From: CAZWCE01 sp964632505
GTDB lineage: Bacteria; Planctomycetota; Planctomycetia; Pirellulales; Thermoguttaceae
Direction of reading: 5' to 3'
Assembly (NCBI GenBank): GCA_964632505.1
Contig: CAZWCE010000008.1
Location: 129,163 to 193,162 of the forward strand
Length of the DNA stretch: 64,000 nucleotides
Shown: positions 17,223 through 26,598 of the stretch, piece after piece
Layout: the number at the start of each line of letters is the position of its first letter
Position numbering within the stretch: position 1 is the stretch's first letter
Notes under the pieces: generated by a model
The model's database searches: none
What the model was told of the DNA's origin: nothing
The model's input: the letters and a program-made list of their open reading frames with translations, nothing else
Program-made: the position numbers and the translations under genes

Positions 17223-18197
17223 TCAGTAGAGATCGGAACGATTCTCGCGCATGCGGGTTCGGATGCGTCGCTTCATGGCGTTGTGCGACGAGGAGCTCAT
17301 CTTCCGTGTGCCGGGCCAAGCCTCTTTCCGGGAACCGACCGACATCGCCCGACGGGGACGTTTGCGGGGGCGTCGCGTGCGGGGACGTCGGCGGGGCGGC
17401 GGATATTCCGGCTCCTCGTAATCGTAGGAGGCGTAAGGGTTGTATCTTCGTTGCGGTTTCGAGAAAGAAGGCCAACGAAGATTTCTCCAGAGATTGGCGT
17501 ACCAGAGACTGAAAATGCCGGGATCGTTGATGATCAGATGCCGTGCGTAGAGTCCGAAAGCGAGCAGGAGGAAGACGTTGCCGAGCATTTCGGCCCCTTC
17601 CTCGATCATGACGGTTCGGGCATGCGACTGCCCGGTGATCAGGCCGACCTCGGCGCCGACGGCGACCAGGTAGCAGAGACCGGTGACGAAGAAGGCGTTG
17701 CACGATGGGAGGTAATGGCGCATCTCGACCAAAAGTCGGGAGCCGACCATCCCCAGCAGCAAGGTGTAGACGGCGATCCACCAGATGGCCCCCTCGCGGT
17801 AGATGGTGGTTCCCGAGAGCCAGATCATCGCATCGCGAAATCCTTCATGGAGGCTGGCGGTTTCATCCATGCTCATCAAAAAGCAGCAACCGGCGGCCCA
17901 GAGCCAGATGTCGCCGAAGCGGTGGTAATCGTCTTCCTCGCGGTTGATCGAGTAGATCATGGCGGCGATCAGGCCGGCGACGATCCATAGAATCCCGGAG
18001 AACCAGCCGCCCAAGCTCCCTTCGTTGTCCAGGTCGAGCGCAGCGATCCGCGCATGCCCCATGGTATTCGCCCACTCGGGCATCATGAAATAACCTAGTT
18101 CCAAAAGCGCGATGAGACCGAGTCCCGCGGCGAAAAAGAGCCAGTAGAATCCCAGTCGTTTCGGGATCAGGTCGGTCAGGAGCATGTCGTCGTCCAT
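17223..18197 (-). CDS. Multi-pass membrane protein of unknown function, basic C-terminal tail
   Basis: I do not recognise the family. The 324-residue protein has about six hydrophobic segments: FYWLFFAAGLGLIALLELG near residue 20, GWFSGILWIVAGLIAAMIY, a DIWLWAAGCCFLMSMDETA segment with buried acidic residues, WWIAVYTLLLGMVGS, FFVTGLCYLVAVGAEVGLI, and GNVFLLLAFGLYARHL. After about residue 225 it becomes a hydrophilic tail rich in Pro, Arg, Tyr and Glu (PPPRRRPRTRRPRKRPRR). A regular array of small residues and the MDETASLHEGF motif suggest a conserved core. Start: ATG at 18197 with AGAGG five bases upstream; a GTG at 18248 is in frame. No linked function from neighbours. Confidence 0.75.
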   Translation of the reverse strand: MDDDMLLTDLIPKRLGFYWLFFAAGLGLIALLELGYFMMPEWANTMGHARIAALDLDNEGSLGGWFSGILWIVAGLIAAMIYSINREEDDYHRFGDIWLWAAGCCFLMSMDETASLHEGFRDAMIWLSGTTIYREGAIWWIAVYTLLLGMVGSRLLVEMRHYLPSCNAFFVTGLCYLVAVGAEVGLITGQSHARTVMIEEGAEMLGNVFLLLAFGLYARHLIINDPGIFSLWYANLWRNLRWPSFSKPQRRYNPYASYDYEEPEYPPPRRRPRTRRPRKRPRRAMSVGSRKEAWPGTRKMSSSSHNAMKRRIRTRMRENRSDLY

Positions 18198-18595
18198 CGG
18201 TACCTCTTCGACCAGGGGCGCGGGGGGATTGCTTGCGGGAGAGGGCACGACCCTTTCGCCGCGGGAAAAAGGGATTCCCTCAATTCTTTCCCTCGACAGA
18301 TTCCCGGCATGAAGATGAACGAAACCTTTTCGAAGAGTGATGTACCCGATAGACGGATTGCTCGGGCTGCGAAAAATAAGCGGCGTGGGATGGAGCTTCG
18401 ACGCCGATCATTTCGTGAAAAAGGCGGTGGAAAAGTCCGGGAGGGGACATCAAGACGGAAAGAAACGCGATCGTCTTATTATGGAATGGGCTGTCGAAAG
18501 CATCGGGCCATCGCGCAAAGGGCCCCTCGGCCGGGGAGTCCGGTTCCCCGACCCATGCATGCAAACGCCCGGCAAAACAATGGAGGTCGACTTGA
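18198..18595. other. Intergenic region between two minus-strand genes
   Basis: About 400 bp separate the lipoprotein gene from the membrane protein gene. Short frames cross it but none has recognisable similarity, a good start signal or coding character. A small AGGG/CCCT hairpin followed by five Ts on the minus strand (about 18258-18276) might be a weak terminator. No clear promoter was found. Confidence 0.4.
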
Positions 18596-21427
18596 TCAGT
18601 CGTACATATCGTCTTCGTACTCGTCGTATCCGGAACCGTCGCGACCTTGCGGAGCGCTCGGATCGGCGGAGAGACGGGACTGCAGCGTCTGGAACGCCCG
18701 TTCGTGGCGTTGGGCGGCGCGGATCCGTCTCTGGAAACGTTCTCCGGTTTCCCGGTAATCGCTCCGGTATTCGGAGAGGATTTCCTCGCGCTGCTTTTCG
18801 GTCAACAAGGGAGGCAGCACCTGTTCGGCCTGCTTCACGACCGGCTCGATATGCGATTGCCGGGGCATTCTGAGCATCTCGGTCGCGGCGCGCTCGGCGG
18901 ACCGGACGCTGTTGATATCTTCGATCACTCGCGACTTTTCCGAGAGCATGCGTTCGCCGAACGTGTAGACGGCGATCATCCAGTGATAGGGGGCGTTGCC
19001 GGGATCCACATTGGGGGGAGGGAGTTCCCGGGTCCGGGTGGTCTCCCGATCACTGCCGCTACCGCCGTAGTATCCTTCGTCTTCGTACTCGTCGTACTCT
19101 TCCTCGTACATGTATTCTTCGTCCGAGGAGCCGAGGTAGGAGGAACCTTCGCTACCCCGGGAGGAAGAGGAGGATTCTCCGGCCATGCGCCCGATGATTT
19201 GCCGTCCCGCATCAAGACAGGCGATGAGGATCTCCTTTTCGTTGGCGGAGACGGCGTCGGCTTCGCGATTCGGATCGGAGTACTTGTACAGAATGCCACC
19301 CAGCGGCGTGAGTGAATTCCAGGTGCCGATTTCCCGGAGGATTTCGGCGCAAATCTGTTCCAGTTCGGGATTGTTCGCCTGGAGTCCTTTCAGGACGGTC
19401 GGCTCGACCGGATAGCCCATCGTGATGAGCAGCTTCTTGGCGTTTTCCTGTTCGGCGGGGTCGAGCAGTTTTTTGGCGATCGCCGGAGCGACGCGATTGT
19501 CGCCGATGCGGCCGAGCAACTGCATCGCGGCTTGGCGAATCGGCGCCTTGGGATCTTCCGCCAACATGGCGACCGCCGGAGCGACGTCGGCATCGCCGAT
19601 CTCCCAGAGCACCTTGAGGGCCAATCCCCGCGTCGGGGCGCTGGCCGCCTGGAGCAACTGCGCCACGGCCATTTGGCCCGGGGTCCCGATCTCTTCGAAA
19701 TAATCGAGCATCACCTCTTCGCCGAGGGGATGGGTCTCCAGAAGCAAGATGTGCGCCCGGGGATCTTCCCGATAGGCTTTCTCCAGGACCAGACAATCGA
19801 AGACTCTCAGGGCCTCTTCATTTTCGAAGGGAATGATTCCGAGCAGCTGCGACGTTCGGGGGAGGTGGTCCTCGCGACCGGCGAACAGGGAGTAGGCTTC
19901 CGCGGCGGCCAGTTGAATCTCCTTGTCCTGATGGTACAAAAACGGCTTGATGCCATCGCGGATCACCGCGCGGACGTTGTCCTCCAGTTCCAGATCGACC
20001 GGCGCATAAGGGTCGTCCTTTTTGATCGTGCTGATCATCCCCCCCGTCGATTCGGCATCCCCGGGGATCGTCTCGTCGGCCAGACCCTCCAGATCGAGGT
20101 TCAGGCCGCTTTTCTTGCCGCCGCGGGCGCTGGAAGATCCTCGGTCGCCGTACTCATCTTCTTCGTCGTAGTAATCGTATCCTTCGTCGTACATGTCCTC
20201 TTCGTAATAGTCGTCCTCGTATTCGGAGGAGGATCGTTCGCGTCTTTCCCGGGGGAGTTTCGCCCGGGCGCTCTTGGCCAGGTCGCCGAGCGTCTTGGTG
20301 AGATTCTCCGTCTCCGGCTCTTTCTCGAAGAGCACGGTCAGCGCTTCGTCGCAGACGGTCGCCAGATCGCGAGCCGAACCGCCGCCACTGCCGTAATCAC
20401 TGTCGGGATAGTAGTCGTCCCCCGGGGGCTCGTATCCTTCGTCCATGCCGTATTCATCTTCGTGCAAATCTTCTTCCTCGGACCGAGAATCCTTTTTCTT
20501 ATCTCCTTTCGATTGGGCGTCAAGGATCTGCTTCGCCCGCTCGGTGGCGGGGACGTAGGCGACCAGGAGCGTTTCGTTGGAGAGATTTCGTTGCGTGGCC
20601 GCGCGGCGCATGTTTCGCGAGAGGTACGCGGCCGCGCATTGCGAGGAGGCCGACTTCAACGCGGCGGCATGTTGTTGCCGGAGCTGATCGCGCCGCCCTT
20701 GCTCGACCGCGGCCATCATGCGGGAAAGCGACTCCTCCAGCATCGTGGTCCGCAACTGCCCCCGGATGATTTGCGTGATCGCGACGTTGGTAAGATTCGA
20801 CAGATCTTCATCGATGCTCATTACCTGTTGCTGCAGGCTTTGCAGCTCTTGTTGGAGCATGTCGCACACGGCGGCGACCGCTTCGGCGTCGGGCTTGTCC
20901 GAGACACGCTGCCGCAAGGTTTCGATGAACGATTTCAGGGAGGGAAAACGGACCAACGCCTCGGCGAGGTACGCATCGAGGGCGGCCGCTGCGGCGGTTC
21001 CGCCTCCGGCGTTCTCGGTTTGCTCTGGATCGGCGTTCCGTTCACCTTGGTTTTGCGGGTCCGATTCCGGTTCTTCGGGCGTTTCCGGCTCCGGCTCGGG
21101 CTCGGGCTCCGGCTCCTCCGGTTCGGACGAAGCGGAGGCTTCTTCCTCCGAGGTGGCGTCGTCGGCGGAGTCCTCCGCCTTTTCTTCTTCCTGATCGTTG
21201 CGTTCGGGAACCTCCAGTGGCTCCGGGCTCGGAAGACCCTGGGGAACCTTCTTTCCCCCGCAGCCGAGAACGAAAATGCCGAGAAGCAAAAGGGTCGGGA
21301 AGAACGCCCATCGGGAAACGGATCCTAGAAGAAAAAGGGGAGGACACGCGGTGTTCTTCCGGTGAACGTTTTCCCGTGGAGTGAGGGGGGGGGAGATCCG
21401 ATTCGATATGTTTCGCAATTCCGCCAT
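18596..21427 (-). CDS. Large lipoprotein with HEAT-type repeats and acidic Tyr-rich tracts
   Basis: A 943-residue exported protein. Near residue 45-60 a hydrophobic stretch ends in the lipobox LGCGGKK, predicting lipid anchoring. A long Glu/Pro-rich linker follows (repeated EPEPEPEP). A helical region then precedes HEAT/PBS-lyase-like repeats, seen in segments such as APAVAMLAEDPKAPIRQAAM and QLLGRIGDNRVAPAIAKKLL. Three low-complexity tracts rich in Asp, Glu, Tyr and Met interrupt the protein (DYYEEDMYDEGYDYYDEEDE near residue 410, a similar one near 775, and the extreme C-terminus EYEDDMYD). HEAT repeats mediate protein binding; the acidic Tyr tracts could bind metal or basic partners. The ATG at 21427 has AGGAG upstream; the frame is open to 21502. 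Function unknown. Confidence 0.85.
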   Translation of the reverse strand: MAELRNISNRISPPLTPRENVHRKNTACPPLFLLGSVSRWAFFPTLLLLGIFVLGCGGKKVPQGLPSPEPLEVPERNDQEEEKAEDSADDATSEEEASASSEPEEPEPEPEPEPETPEEPESDPQNQGERNADPEQTENAGGGTAAAAALDAYLAEALVRFPSLKSFIETLRQRVSDKPDAEAVAAVCDMLQQELQSLQQQVMSIDEDLSNLTNVAITQIIRGQLRTTMLEESLSRMMAAVEQGRRDQLRQQHAAALKSASSQCAAAYLSRNMRRAATQRNLSNETLLVAYVPATERAKQILDAQSKGDKKKDSRSEEEDLHEDEYGMDEGYEPPGDDYYPDSDYGSGGGSARDLATVCDEALTVLFEKEPETENLTKTLGDLAKSARAKLPRERRERSSSEYEDDYYEEDMYDEGYDYYDEEDEYGDRGSSSARGGKKSGLNLDLEGLADETIPGDAESTGGMISTIKKDDPYAPVDLELEDNVRAVIRDGIKPFLYHQDKEIQLAAAEAYSLFAGREDHLPRTSQLLGIIPFENEEALRVFDCLVLEKAYREDPRAHILLLETHPLGEEVMLDYFEEIGTPGQMAVAQLLQAASAPTRGLALKVLWEIGDADVAPAVAMLAEDPKAPIRQAAMQLLGRIGDNRVAPAIAKKLLDPAEQENAKKLLITMGYPVEPTVLKGLQANNPELEQICAEILREIGTWNSLTPLGGILYKYSDPNREADAVSANEKEILIACLDAGRQIIGRMAGESSSSSRGSEGSSYLGSSDEEYMYEEEYDEYEDEGYYGGSGSDRETTRTRELPPPNVDPGNAPYHWMIAVYTFGERMLSEKSRVIEDINSVRSAERAATEMLRMPRQSHIEPVVKQAEQVLPPLLTEKQREEILSEYRSDYRETGERFQRRIRAAQRHERAFQTLQSRLSADPSAPQGRDGSGYDEYEDDMYD

Positions 21428-21551
21428 AAGGGATGCACTCCTGCTTTGCCAGGGGGAGGAAAATGGACCGTCGAAAAAGCCCCTCGGTTGCGATTGGGCC
21501 AAAAAGGGTGAAACGTCGCATCAGGGATGGAACCAAGGAGGGATACACTAT

Positions 21552-21581
21552 ATTATCATGTGCAGGGCCTCCCTTTTTCAA
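21552..21581 (-). promoter_or_regulatory. Candidate promoter for the HEAT lipoprotein gene
   Basis: Minus strand TTGAAA (21581-21576) and GATAAT (21557-21552) separated by 18 bp, each matching five of six consensus bases. It would give a leader of about 120 nt before the ATG at 21427. Confidence 0.5.
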
Positions 21582-21649
21582 GCGGGTTTCGCGACTTTTC
21601 CTCTTGAAACTCCGGGAAAATTTCGTCGTAAACGGGAAAGTAATCCGAG

Positions 21650-22948
21650 ATGAACCAAAATCAAACAAAACCTCGCCGTCTGGTGGTGATCCCCGGCGAT
21701 CCAATCGCCACCTACGAAGCGAAAGGGCTCGACCATCTCCAGCGATACTACAACCCCGGAGGATTCTTCGATGAAGTGCATGCGCTGAGCCCTTTCGAAA
21801 CGGTCGACCACCGTGAGGCGTACGGGATGACGATTCGCAAGGTTCCCGAGTCGGGCTTTCGGGAAGCGGTTCGCCGGTTGCGTCCCGATGTGGTGCGTGC
21901 ATATGGGGGGCATTGGCCGTCCGATGTGGCTTGTCGGCACCGCGTGGGGGGGATCCCGATCGTCGCGAGCGTGCACGACACCCATCCCTCGATGATTCAT
22001 CCCTCGTTGCGATATGCCGATCGCATCTGGTGCGTCACCGAAGCGGTCGCCGAGGCGGTGGCCGGCAAAGGCGTCTCCGCCGACCGGATCCGCCTGTTTT
22101 CGAACCGGATCGATCTCGACGTCTTCCACCCGCCCGAGGGTGAGCTTGCCGGGCTTCGTTCGGGGGGCTTTTCCATGTCGGAATCTCTTGCGACGGAATC
22201 GGGAGCAAAGGTTCTTTCGGAGGAGTATCCCGTCTCGTGGCCCCGGATCGCGCCGTTGTTGGAGAAACAATCCGGCAGTGAGAAATCGTATTGGATTTTG
22301 CACATCGGAAGAAAATCGCCTCAGAAGAATCTCGACACGCTCATTCGGGCCCTGCCGCTCTTGCCGGAGCGTTTTCGCGTGGTATTTCTCGGGCAGGGAG
22401 AATTGCAGCCCTATCTGCGGTTGGCGCGAAGTTTGAACGTCGAGCGGCGTTGCGTCTGGATCGATTCGATCCCGAATCGCGAACTGCCGCTCTGGTATCA
22501 CTGGTGCGATCTGTTTTGCCTGCCGAGCCGCTGGGAAGGGTTCGGGATCGTTTTTCTCGAAGCGGCCGCGTGCGGGACGCCGATCTTGACCTCACGCATT
22601 CCGCCCATGCGGGATATGTTTTCGGACGAAAAAAACGCTTTACTCATCCGTAGTTACGAAGATCCCCCCGCCTTGATGCAGTCGATTCTCCGGTTGGCCG
22701 AAGACCCTGCTTTGGCCGAAAAGCTCTCTCGAAACGCTCCGGAAGTCGCCCGACCGTTCTCGCGCCCTCTGGTCGAAGCGATGGAAATTGACCTCTACCG
22801 TGAGGTGTTGTCGCTTCCGGAGAGTCCTGGGAACGTCGGGGAAGCGTTTTGGCGTGCCAAATCCAAGGGATATTTGCAATTGCGGCGTTCGTTGCGTCCC
22901 TTGAAGTCGTTTTTCGGGAGAAAGTCGCCCAAACCTCCTTTCTCCTAA
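21650..22948 (+). CDS. Glycosyltransferase family 4 protein
   Basis: A 432-residue GT-B glycosyltransferase. The N-terminal half contains RPDVVRAYGGHWPSDVA and IPIVASVHDTHPS. The C-terminal half has the nucleotide-sugar-binding features HIGRKSPQKNLDTLIRALPL and SRWEGFGIVFLEAAACGTPI, the latter carrying the EX7E motif of GT4 enzymes. About 55 residues of low conservation separate the two halves (residues about 160-215). Donor and acceptor are unknown; a role in surface polysaccharide is likely from the family. It is divergent from the lipoprotein gene. The ATG at 21650 has only a weak purine stretch before it. The nearby FkbM and GT39 genes hint at a loose glycan neighbourhood rather than one operon. 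Confidence 0.88.
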   Translation: MNQNQTKPRRLVVIPGDPIATYEAKGLDHLQRYYNPGGFFDEVHALSPFETVDHREAYGMTIRKVPESGFREAVRRLRPDVVRAYGGHWPSDVACRHRVGGIPIVASVHDTHPSMIHPSLRYADRIWCVTEAVAEAVAGKGVSADRIRLFSNRIDLDVFHPPEGELAGLRSGGFSMSESLATESGAKVLSEEYPVSWPRIAPLLEKQSGSEKSYWILHIGRKSPQKNLDTLIRALPLLPERFRVVFLGQGELQPYLRLARSLNVERRCVWIDSIPNRELPLWYHWCDLFCLPSRWEGFGIVFLEAAACGTPILTSRIPPMRDMFSDEKNALLIRSYEDPPALMQSILRLAEDPALAEKLSRNAPEVARPFSRPLVEAMEIDLYREVLSLPESPGNVGEAFWRAKSKGYLQLRRSLRPLKSFFGRKSPKPPFS

Positions 22949-23071
22949 ACGATGAAAATCGGCCCGTTTTCATTCGCCGGCGGGTTCACGGCGTTCGGAA
23001 GGAGCGAGAGGGCGTGCCGCTTTTTTCTCGGCGGCGGGACCGTCGCGGAATCCCCTCAAATTCAGGGGTGA

Positions 23072-23099
23072 TTGACTTTATTGCAGCAAGGGCTAGAAT
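23072..23099 (+). promoter_or_regulatory. Promoter for nadA
   Basis: TTGACT (23072-23077) and TAGAAT (23094-23099) with a 16-bp spacer lie about 100 bp before the nadA ATG. A small CCCCT/AGGGG inverted repeat with a seven-base loop (23052-23068) sits just upstream of the -35 box and could be an operator or the end of the preceding transcript. Confidence 0.55.
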
Positions 23100-23198
23100 T
23101 ATTGTTGGAATGGTGATTCATTTTGATCGCTTTGTTTTTCCAACTTTTTTAATTCTACGGAATGGTTTTCGGGGGAAATACGGAAAGGAGGCGGAGTC

Positions 23199-24341
23199 AT
23201 GAAAGTTCCCGGTCCTCTGAATCAAGATGCGCTTCCCACCCTGAATGAATATATGGCGATGCCGGAAGTCGAACTTTCGGTGCGGATCGAAGCGGTCCGC
23301 GAGAAGATGGGAGAGCAGCTTCTTATCCTGGGGCATCACTATCAACGGGATGAGGTTATCGAGCATACCGACTTTCGAGGCGACAGCTTCAAGCTCTCGG
23401 CCGAGGCCGCTCGTCGCGACGAGTGTTTCGCCATCGTCTTCTGCGGCGTCCACTTCATGGCCGAAACGGCCGACATCCTGGCCAATCGTCCCGAAAACCT
23501 CGAGAAACGCGACGGAAAACGAACGCCCGTGATTCTGCCGAATCTCTTCGCCGGTTGTACGCTGGCCGATATGGCGACGCTCGAACGGGTCGAGGCGTGC
23601 TGGCAGGCGTTGGGCGAAGTGGTCGATCTCGACCGGGTCGTGCCGATCACGTACGTCAACTCCAACGCTCAATTGAAAGCGTTTTGCGGCCGTCACGGCG
23701 GCATCGTCTGCACCTCCTCGAACGCGTCGGCGGTCCTCGATTGGGCCCTGGAACGCGGCGAACGGGTTCTCTTTTTCCCCGACCAGCATTTGGCCCGGAA
23801 CATCGCCTCCTCCAAGGGGTTCTCCGACGAGGAGATGCCTCTCTGGGACGACCGGAAACCGCTCGGCGGCAATACCGAGCAGCAGTTGCGTCGGAGTCGG
23901 GTCATCCTGTGGAACGGGTATTGTTGCGTCCATCAGGTCTTCACCGTGCCGGAAGTGGAATATTTGAAGAAAAAACATCCCGACATGCAAACGATCATCC
24001 ATCCGGAATCGCCCCGCGAGGTGGTCGAAGTTTGCGATCGGTTCGGTTCGACCGGAGCGATCCTCAAGGCGGTCGAGGAGTCCCCGCCGGGTTCGGTCTG
24101 GGGCATCGGCACCGAATGGAACATGGTGCAGCGGGTGATGAACGAAAATCCCGACAAAGAGGTCCATTACCTCGCTCCCGAGCCGAGCGTGTGCGGGATG
24201 ATGGAGCGGATTCGACTGCACGACCTCTGCTGGGTCCTCGAGAATTTGATCCAAGGGAATGAGGTCAACGTAATCGAGGTCGAACCGGAAGTCGCCCGAG
24301 ACGCACTGGTGGCATTGGAACGCATGCTCGAAGTCAGTTGA
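23199..24341 (+). CDS. nadA: Quinolinate synthase NadA
   Basis: Iron-sulfur enzyme condensing iminoaspartate with dihydroxyacetone phosphate to quinolinate in de novo NAD synthesis. Diagnostic segments are ILGHHYQRDEVIEHTDF, VFCGVHFMAETADIL, LPNLFAGCTLADMA, VCTSSNASAVLDWA, HPESPREVVEVCDRFGST and the C-terminal PSVCGMMERI. Cysteines in GCTLADM, EVCDRF and SVCGMM fit the [4Fe-4S] ligands. The 380-residue length is usual for the long form. AAGGAGG lies shortly before the ATG. No nadB or nadC is adjacent. Its stop overlaps the convergent GT39 gene by 8 bp. Confidence 0.97.
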   Translation: MKVPGPLNQDALPTLNEYMAMPEVELSVRIEAVREKMGEQLLILGHHYQRDEVIEHTDFRGDSFKLSAEAARRDECFAIVFCGVHFMAETADILANRPENLEKRDGKRTPVILPNLFAGCTLADMATLERVEACWQALGEVVDLDRVVPITYVNSNAQLKAFCGRHGGIVCTSSNASAVLDWALERGERVLFFPDQHLARNIASSKGFSDEEMPLWDDRKPLGGNTEQQLRRSRVILWNGYCCVHQVFTVPEVEYLKKKHPDMQTIIHPESPREVVEVCDRFGSTGAILKAVEESPPGSVWGIGTEWNMVQRVMNENPDKEVHYLAPEPSVCGMMERIRLHDLCWVLENLIQGNEVNVIEVEPEVARDALVALERMLEVS

Positions 24342-26358
24342 TGCCGGATCGCGTTCGCGTTTCGGTCCCGTCACGATTCTTCCCCCGAGAGCTCTTGCTC
24401 GCCGGGGGATTTTTTTGCGATGGTTCCCCACTGGTACCCGATGGCCGATGCTGCCGATCGTCGGTCTCCGGGTGGGTTGCCCGCCATGCCTGATGGTAAT
24501 CGGCGAAGGAATAGACTTCTACGAGAGGGACGTCGAGCCGCCAGGGGCCCCAGCCTCCGCGACGCAGGAGGTGACGGAAGGCGGGTTCCCGGTGTTCCAC
24601 GAGCCATCGGTCGGCCGGGAACATCGCGCTGGGCCGCCGTTGGAGCACGTACCAGCGAAACGGAATCGCCGTGGCGGAATCCTCTCCTCCCTTACTGCTT
24701 TTCTGTTCGGTTCCCTCTTTCTGTTCCGAGGGCGCGAAGCGGAACCGCCGATCCTTCCGAGTCGGGTAGTACGGCACATCGAGCCGTCCCCACTCGGCCA
24801 GAAGATCGAGATTCTTCGGGGGGGCCGCCTCGAAGCAGACCCCCTCGTCGGCACCGGTGTGTTCATGGAGCCATTGCAAGGTTTCCGGATCAAGCCCATC
24901 CCAGTAATAGGTCGGCTCCATCCCCGCTTGGACGGCGCCGGGCAGTCCGCCGATGAGGAGATTGTAATACGAGAGCCAATGGGGGGCGTACCAGAATAGA
25001 CTCGTCGCGCTTCCGGAGAGGAGGCAAATCGCCAAGAACGAGCCGGCCCGACGGGAGAGGAATCGGCGGCTGAATGGTGGACGGGGCGTACCCGGTTTTT
25101 TGCGGGGCATTCCGTAACGAAAGCATCCGTCCACTCCGACGCCGGCCAAAAGCGCCAGGAAAGCGAAGGCGGGCGCGAACAGGCGGATGCCGTCGTGCGG
25201 TGGAGTGCCCGGCAAGGCGCGAACGACCAGGAGGAGGCCCCCGTTGAGAAGAAGTAGGAGCGTCGCGCTGCGCGTCGCGGATCGCCGGAGGCCGGTGGCG
25301 ATGCCGATGAGCAACAGCACCAAGAGCCCCACCGGCACGGTGATGGCGGTCCAGAGGAGCGTGTTGTACCAAGGCAGTGAATGGTGGAGGTTGTACATGC
25401 GCCCGAGGAAAAGAATCGCGATGTTGTAGTCGTCGCGATGCAGGTTCGCCGCGAAGAACTGCCTCAGTGAATCGATGGGGGAGTGCCACATCGGCGGATT
25501 CAACACGTAGAAAACCGTCAGCGCGACGGCGAGTCCGATCGCCCAGGTCCGCAGCAGCGCGAGGGCCTCCTCTTTCCAGGAAGGCGCATGGTCGGCATTT
25601 TCTTCCCCCGTAGCGGTTGTGGAAACGGGACGCCGCTGGGGTCGGGTCCGGGCCGATTGGAAAAGATGCAAAATCGACCAGAGGAAAAAAGGGATCGGAA
25701 CCAACCAGCCGGTGAACTTCATCGACATGGCCGAAGCCAGACAAACGCCCCAGAGGATCGCCCAACCGTTTTTGCGGCGTGCCGGCTCGAAGGTCGCCCA
25801 GGCGAGGAGCCAGGCCGCGATGAGCGGACCGTCGCAGGCGGCGATGTGAAGATGGGCGAAAAGACGTGGAATGAGAAAAAGGGAAAACACACCGGCGACC
25901 GCCGCGGCGAGGGAAAATTGTTTTCTCATCCGATAGAAGACCATCCCGATCGCGAGACTCGCCAGCATCAGCCCCCCGAAGCGATATTTGGTCAAGGGAG
26001 GCAGGAAACGGGAGAGATAAATCGTTTCGGCAAAGTTCTTTCCGGCGGCGATCAACAAGGCGTATCCGGCCGGGTGCCCCTCGCGTCGGGTCAGAAAAGG
26101 CCAGTCTTGCCGAATCGCTTCTTGCGAAAGTGGATTTTCATGTCTTTCGGCCCCGACCTCCGGGGAGACCCAGCGATCGAACCAGTGTTCGATGCTTTGG
26201 GATCGGGCAATGGCGTCGCCTTCATCCCAGGTCATCGGCAAATAGCCGGCGGTGAGTGTCATGATCACCAGCGAGAGAATTGCGATTCTCGAAGCCGTGG
26301 CGGCGAGGGACGGCTGCGATCGTTTTTTTCTCGGAGGGGAGGGGGGTGGAGGGGCCAT
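24334..26358 (-). CDS. GT39-like (PMT/ArnT-type) integral membrane glycosyltransferase
   Basis: A 674-residue polytopic membrane protein of the GT-C class. After a short basic N-terminus, the first extracytoplasmic loop carries the acidic motif LPMTWDEGDAIARSQSIEHW, the expected position of the catalytic Asp/Glu in lipid-linked-sugar transferases. Further segments are EGHPAGYALLIAAGKNF, RLFAHLHIAACDGPLIAAWL, SMKFTGWLVPIPFFLW and PGTPPHDGIRLFAPAFAFLA, resembling family 39 enzymes. The last third is soluble and ends with a charged, low-complexity stretch. Substrate unknown; probably transfer from a polyprenyl-phosphate sugar. The ATG at 26358 lacks a clear Shine-Dalgarno sequence. Divergent from the FkbM gene. 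Confidence 0.82.
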   Translation of the reverse strand: MAPPPPSPPRKKRSQPSLAATASRIAILSLVIMTLTAGYLPMTWDEGDAIARSQSIEHWFDRWVSPEVGAERHENPLSQEAIRQDWPFLTRREGHPAGYALLIAAGKNFAETIYLSRFLPPLTKYRFGGLMLASLAIGMVFYRMRKQFSLAAAVAGVFSLFLIPRLFAHLHIAACDGPLIAAWLLAWATFEPARRKNGWAILWGVCLASAMSMKFTGWLVPIPFFLWSILHLFQSARTRPQRRPVSTTATGEENADHAPSWKEEALALLRTWAIGLAVALTVFYVLNPPMWHSPIDSLRQFFAANLHRDDYNIAILFLGRMYNLHHSLPWYNTLLWTAITVPVGLLVLLLIGIATGLRRSATRSATLLLLLNGGLLLVVRALPGTPPHDGIRLFAPAFAFLALLAGVGVDGCFRYGMPRKKPGTPRPPFSRRFLSRRAGSFLAICLLSGSATSLFWYAPHWLSYYNLLIGGLPGAVQAGMEPTYYWDGLDPETLQWLHEHTGADEGVCFEAAPPKNLDLLAEWGRLDVPYYPTRKDRRFRFAPSEQKEGTEQKSSKGGEDSATAIPFRWYVLQRRPSAMFPADRWLVEHREPAFRHLLRRGGWGPWRLDVPLVEVYSFADYHQAWRATHPETDDRQHRPSGTSGEPSQKNPPASKSSRGKNRDGTETRTRSGIN

Positions 26359-26426
26359 GTCGATCGGTACGATACATCGAGAAATGGGGGGAAGTTTTTT
26401 GGGAAGGGCAAAGGAGCCCTCCTGCC

Positions 26427-26455
26427 ATTATAGCTTGCGGCCGAATCGCCGGAAA
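26427..26455 (-). promoter_or_regulatory. Candidate promoter for the GT39 gene
   Basis: Minus-strand TATAAT at 26432-26427 is perfect. The -35 region at 17-bp spacing reads TTTCCG, only a partial match. It lies about 70 bp before the start codon. Confidence 0.35.
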
Positions 26456-26470
26456 ATGGAAAGATCCCTA

Positions 26471-26499
26471 TTGAGTTGTTTGCGGAGAATCATTAGACT
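26471..26499 (+). promoter_or_regulatory. Candidate promoter for the FkbM methyltransferase gene
   Basis: TTGAGT (26471-26476) and TAGACT (26494-26499) with a 17-bp spacer, each matching four of six consensus bases, located 100 bp before the chosen ATG. Confidence 0.4.
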
Positions 26500-26598
26500 C
26501 CCGAAGCGGTACCGTGACGCTCCCGTTTTTCCGACGGGGGCGGAATGGTCTTCTCAAGACGTCGATTGAGTTCGGCATCGACGAATAACAGGTGCGCT

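Noticed and set aside
18280..18564. Frame of 94 codons on the minus strand
   Set aside because: No family resemblance, no start signal and no coding character compared with neighbours.
19532..21328. Open frame of about 600 codons on the plus strand with hydrophobic stretches
   Set aside because: Antisense shadow of the HEAT lipoprotein; the hydrophobic runs mirror its acidic tracts.
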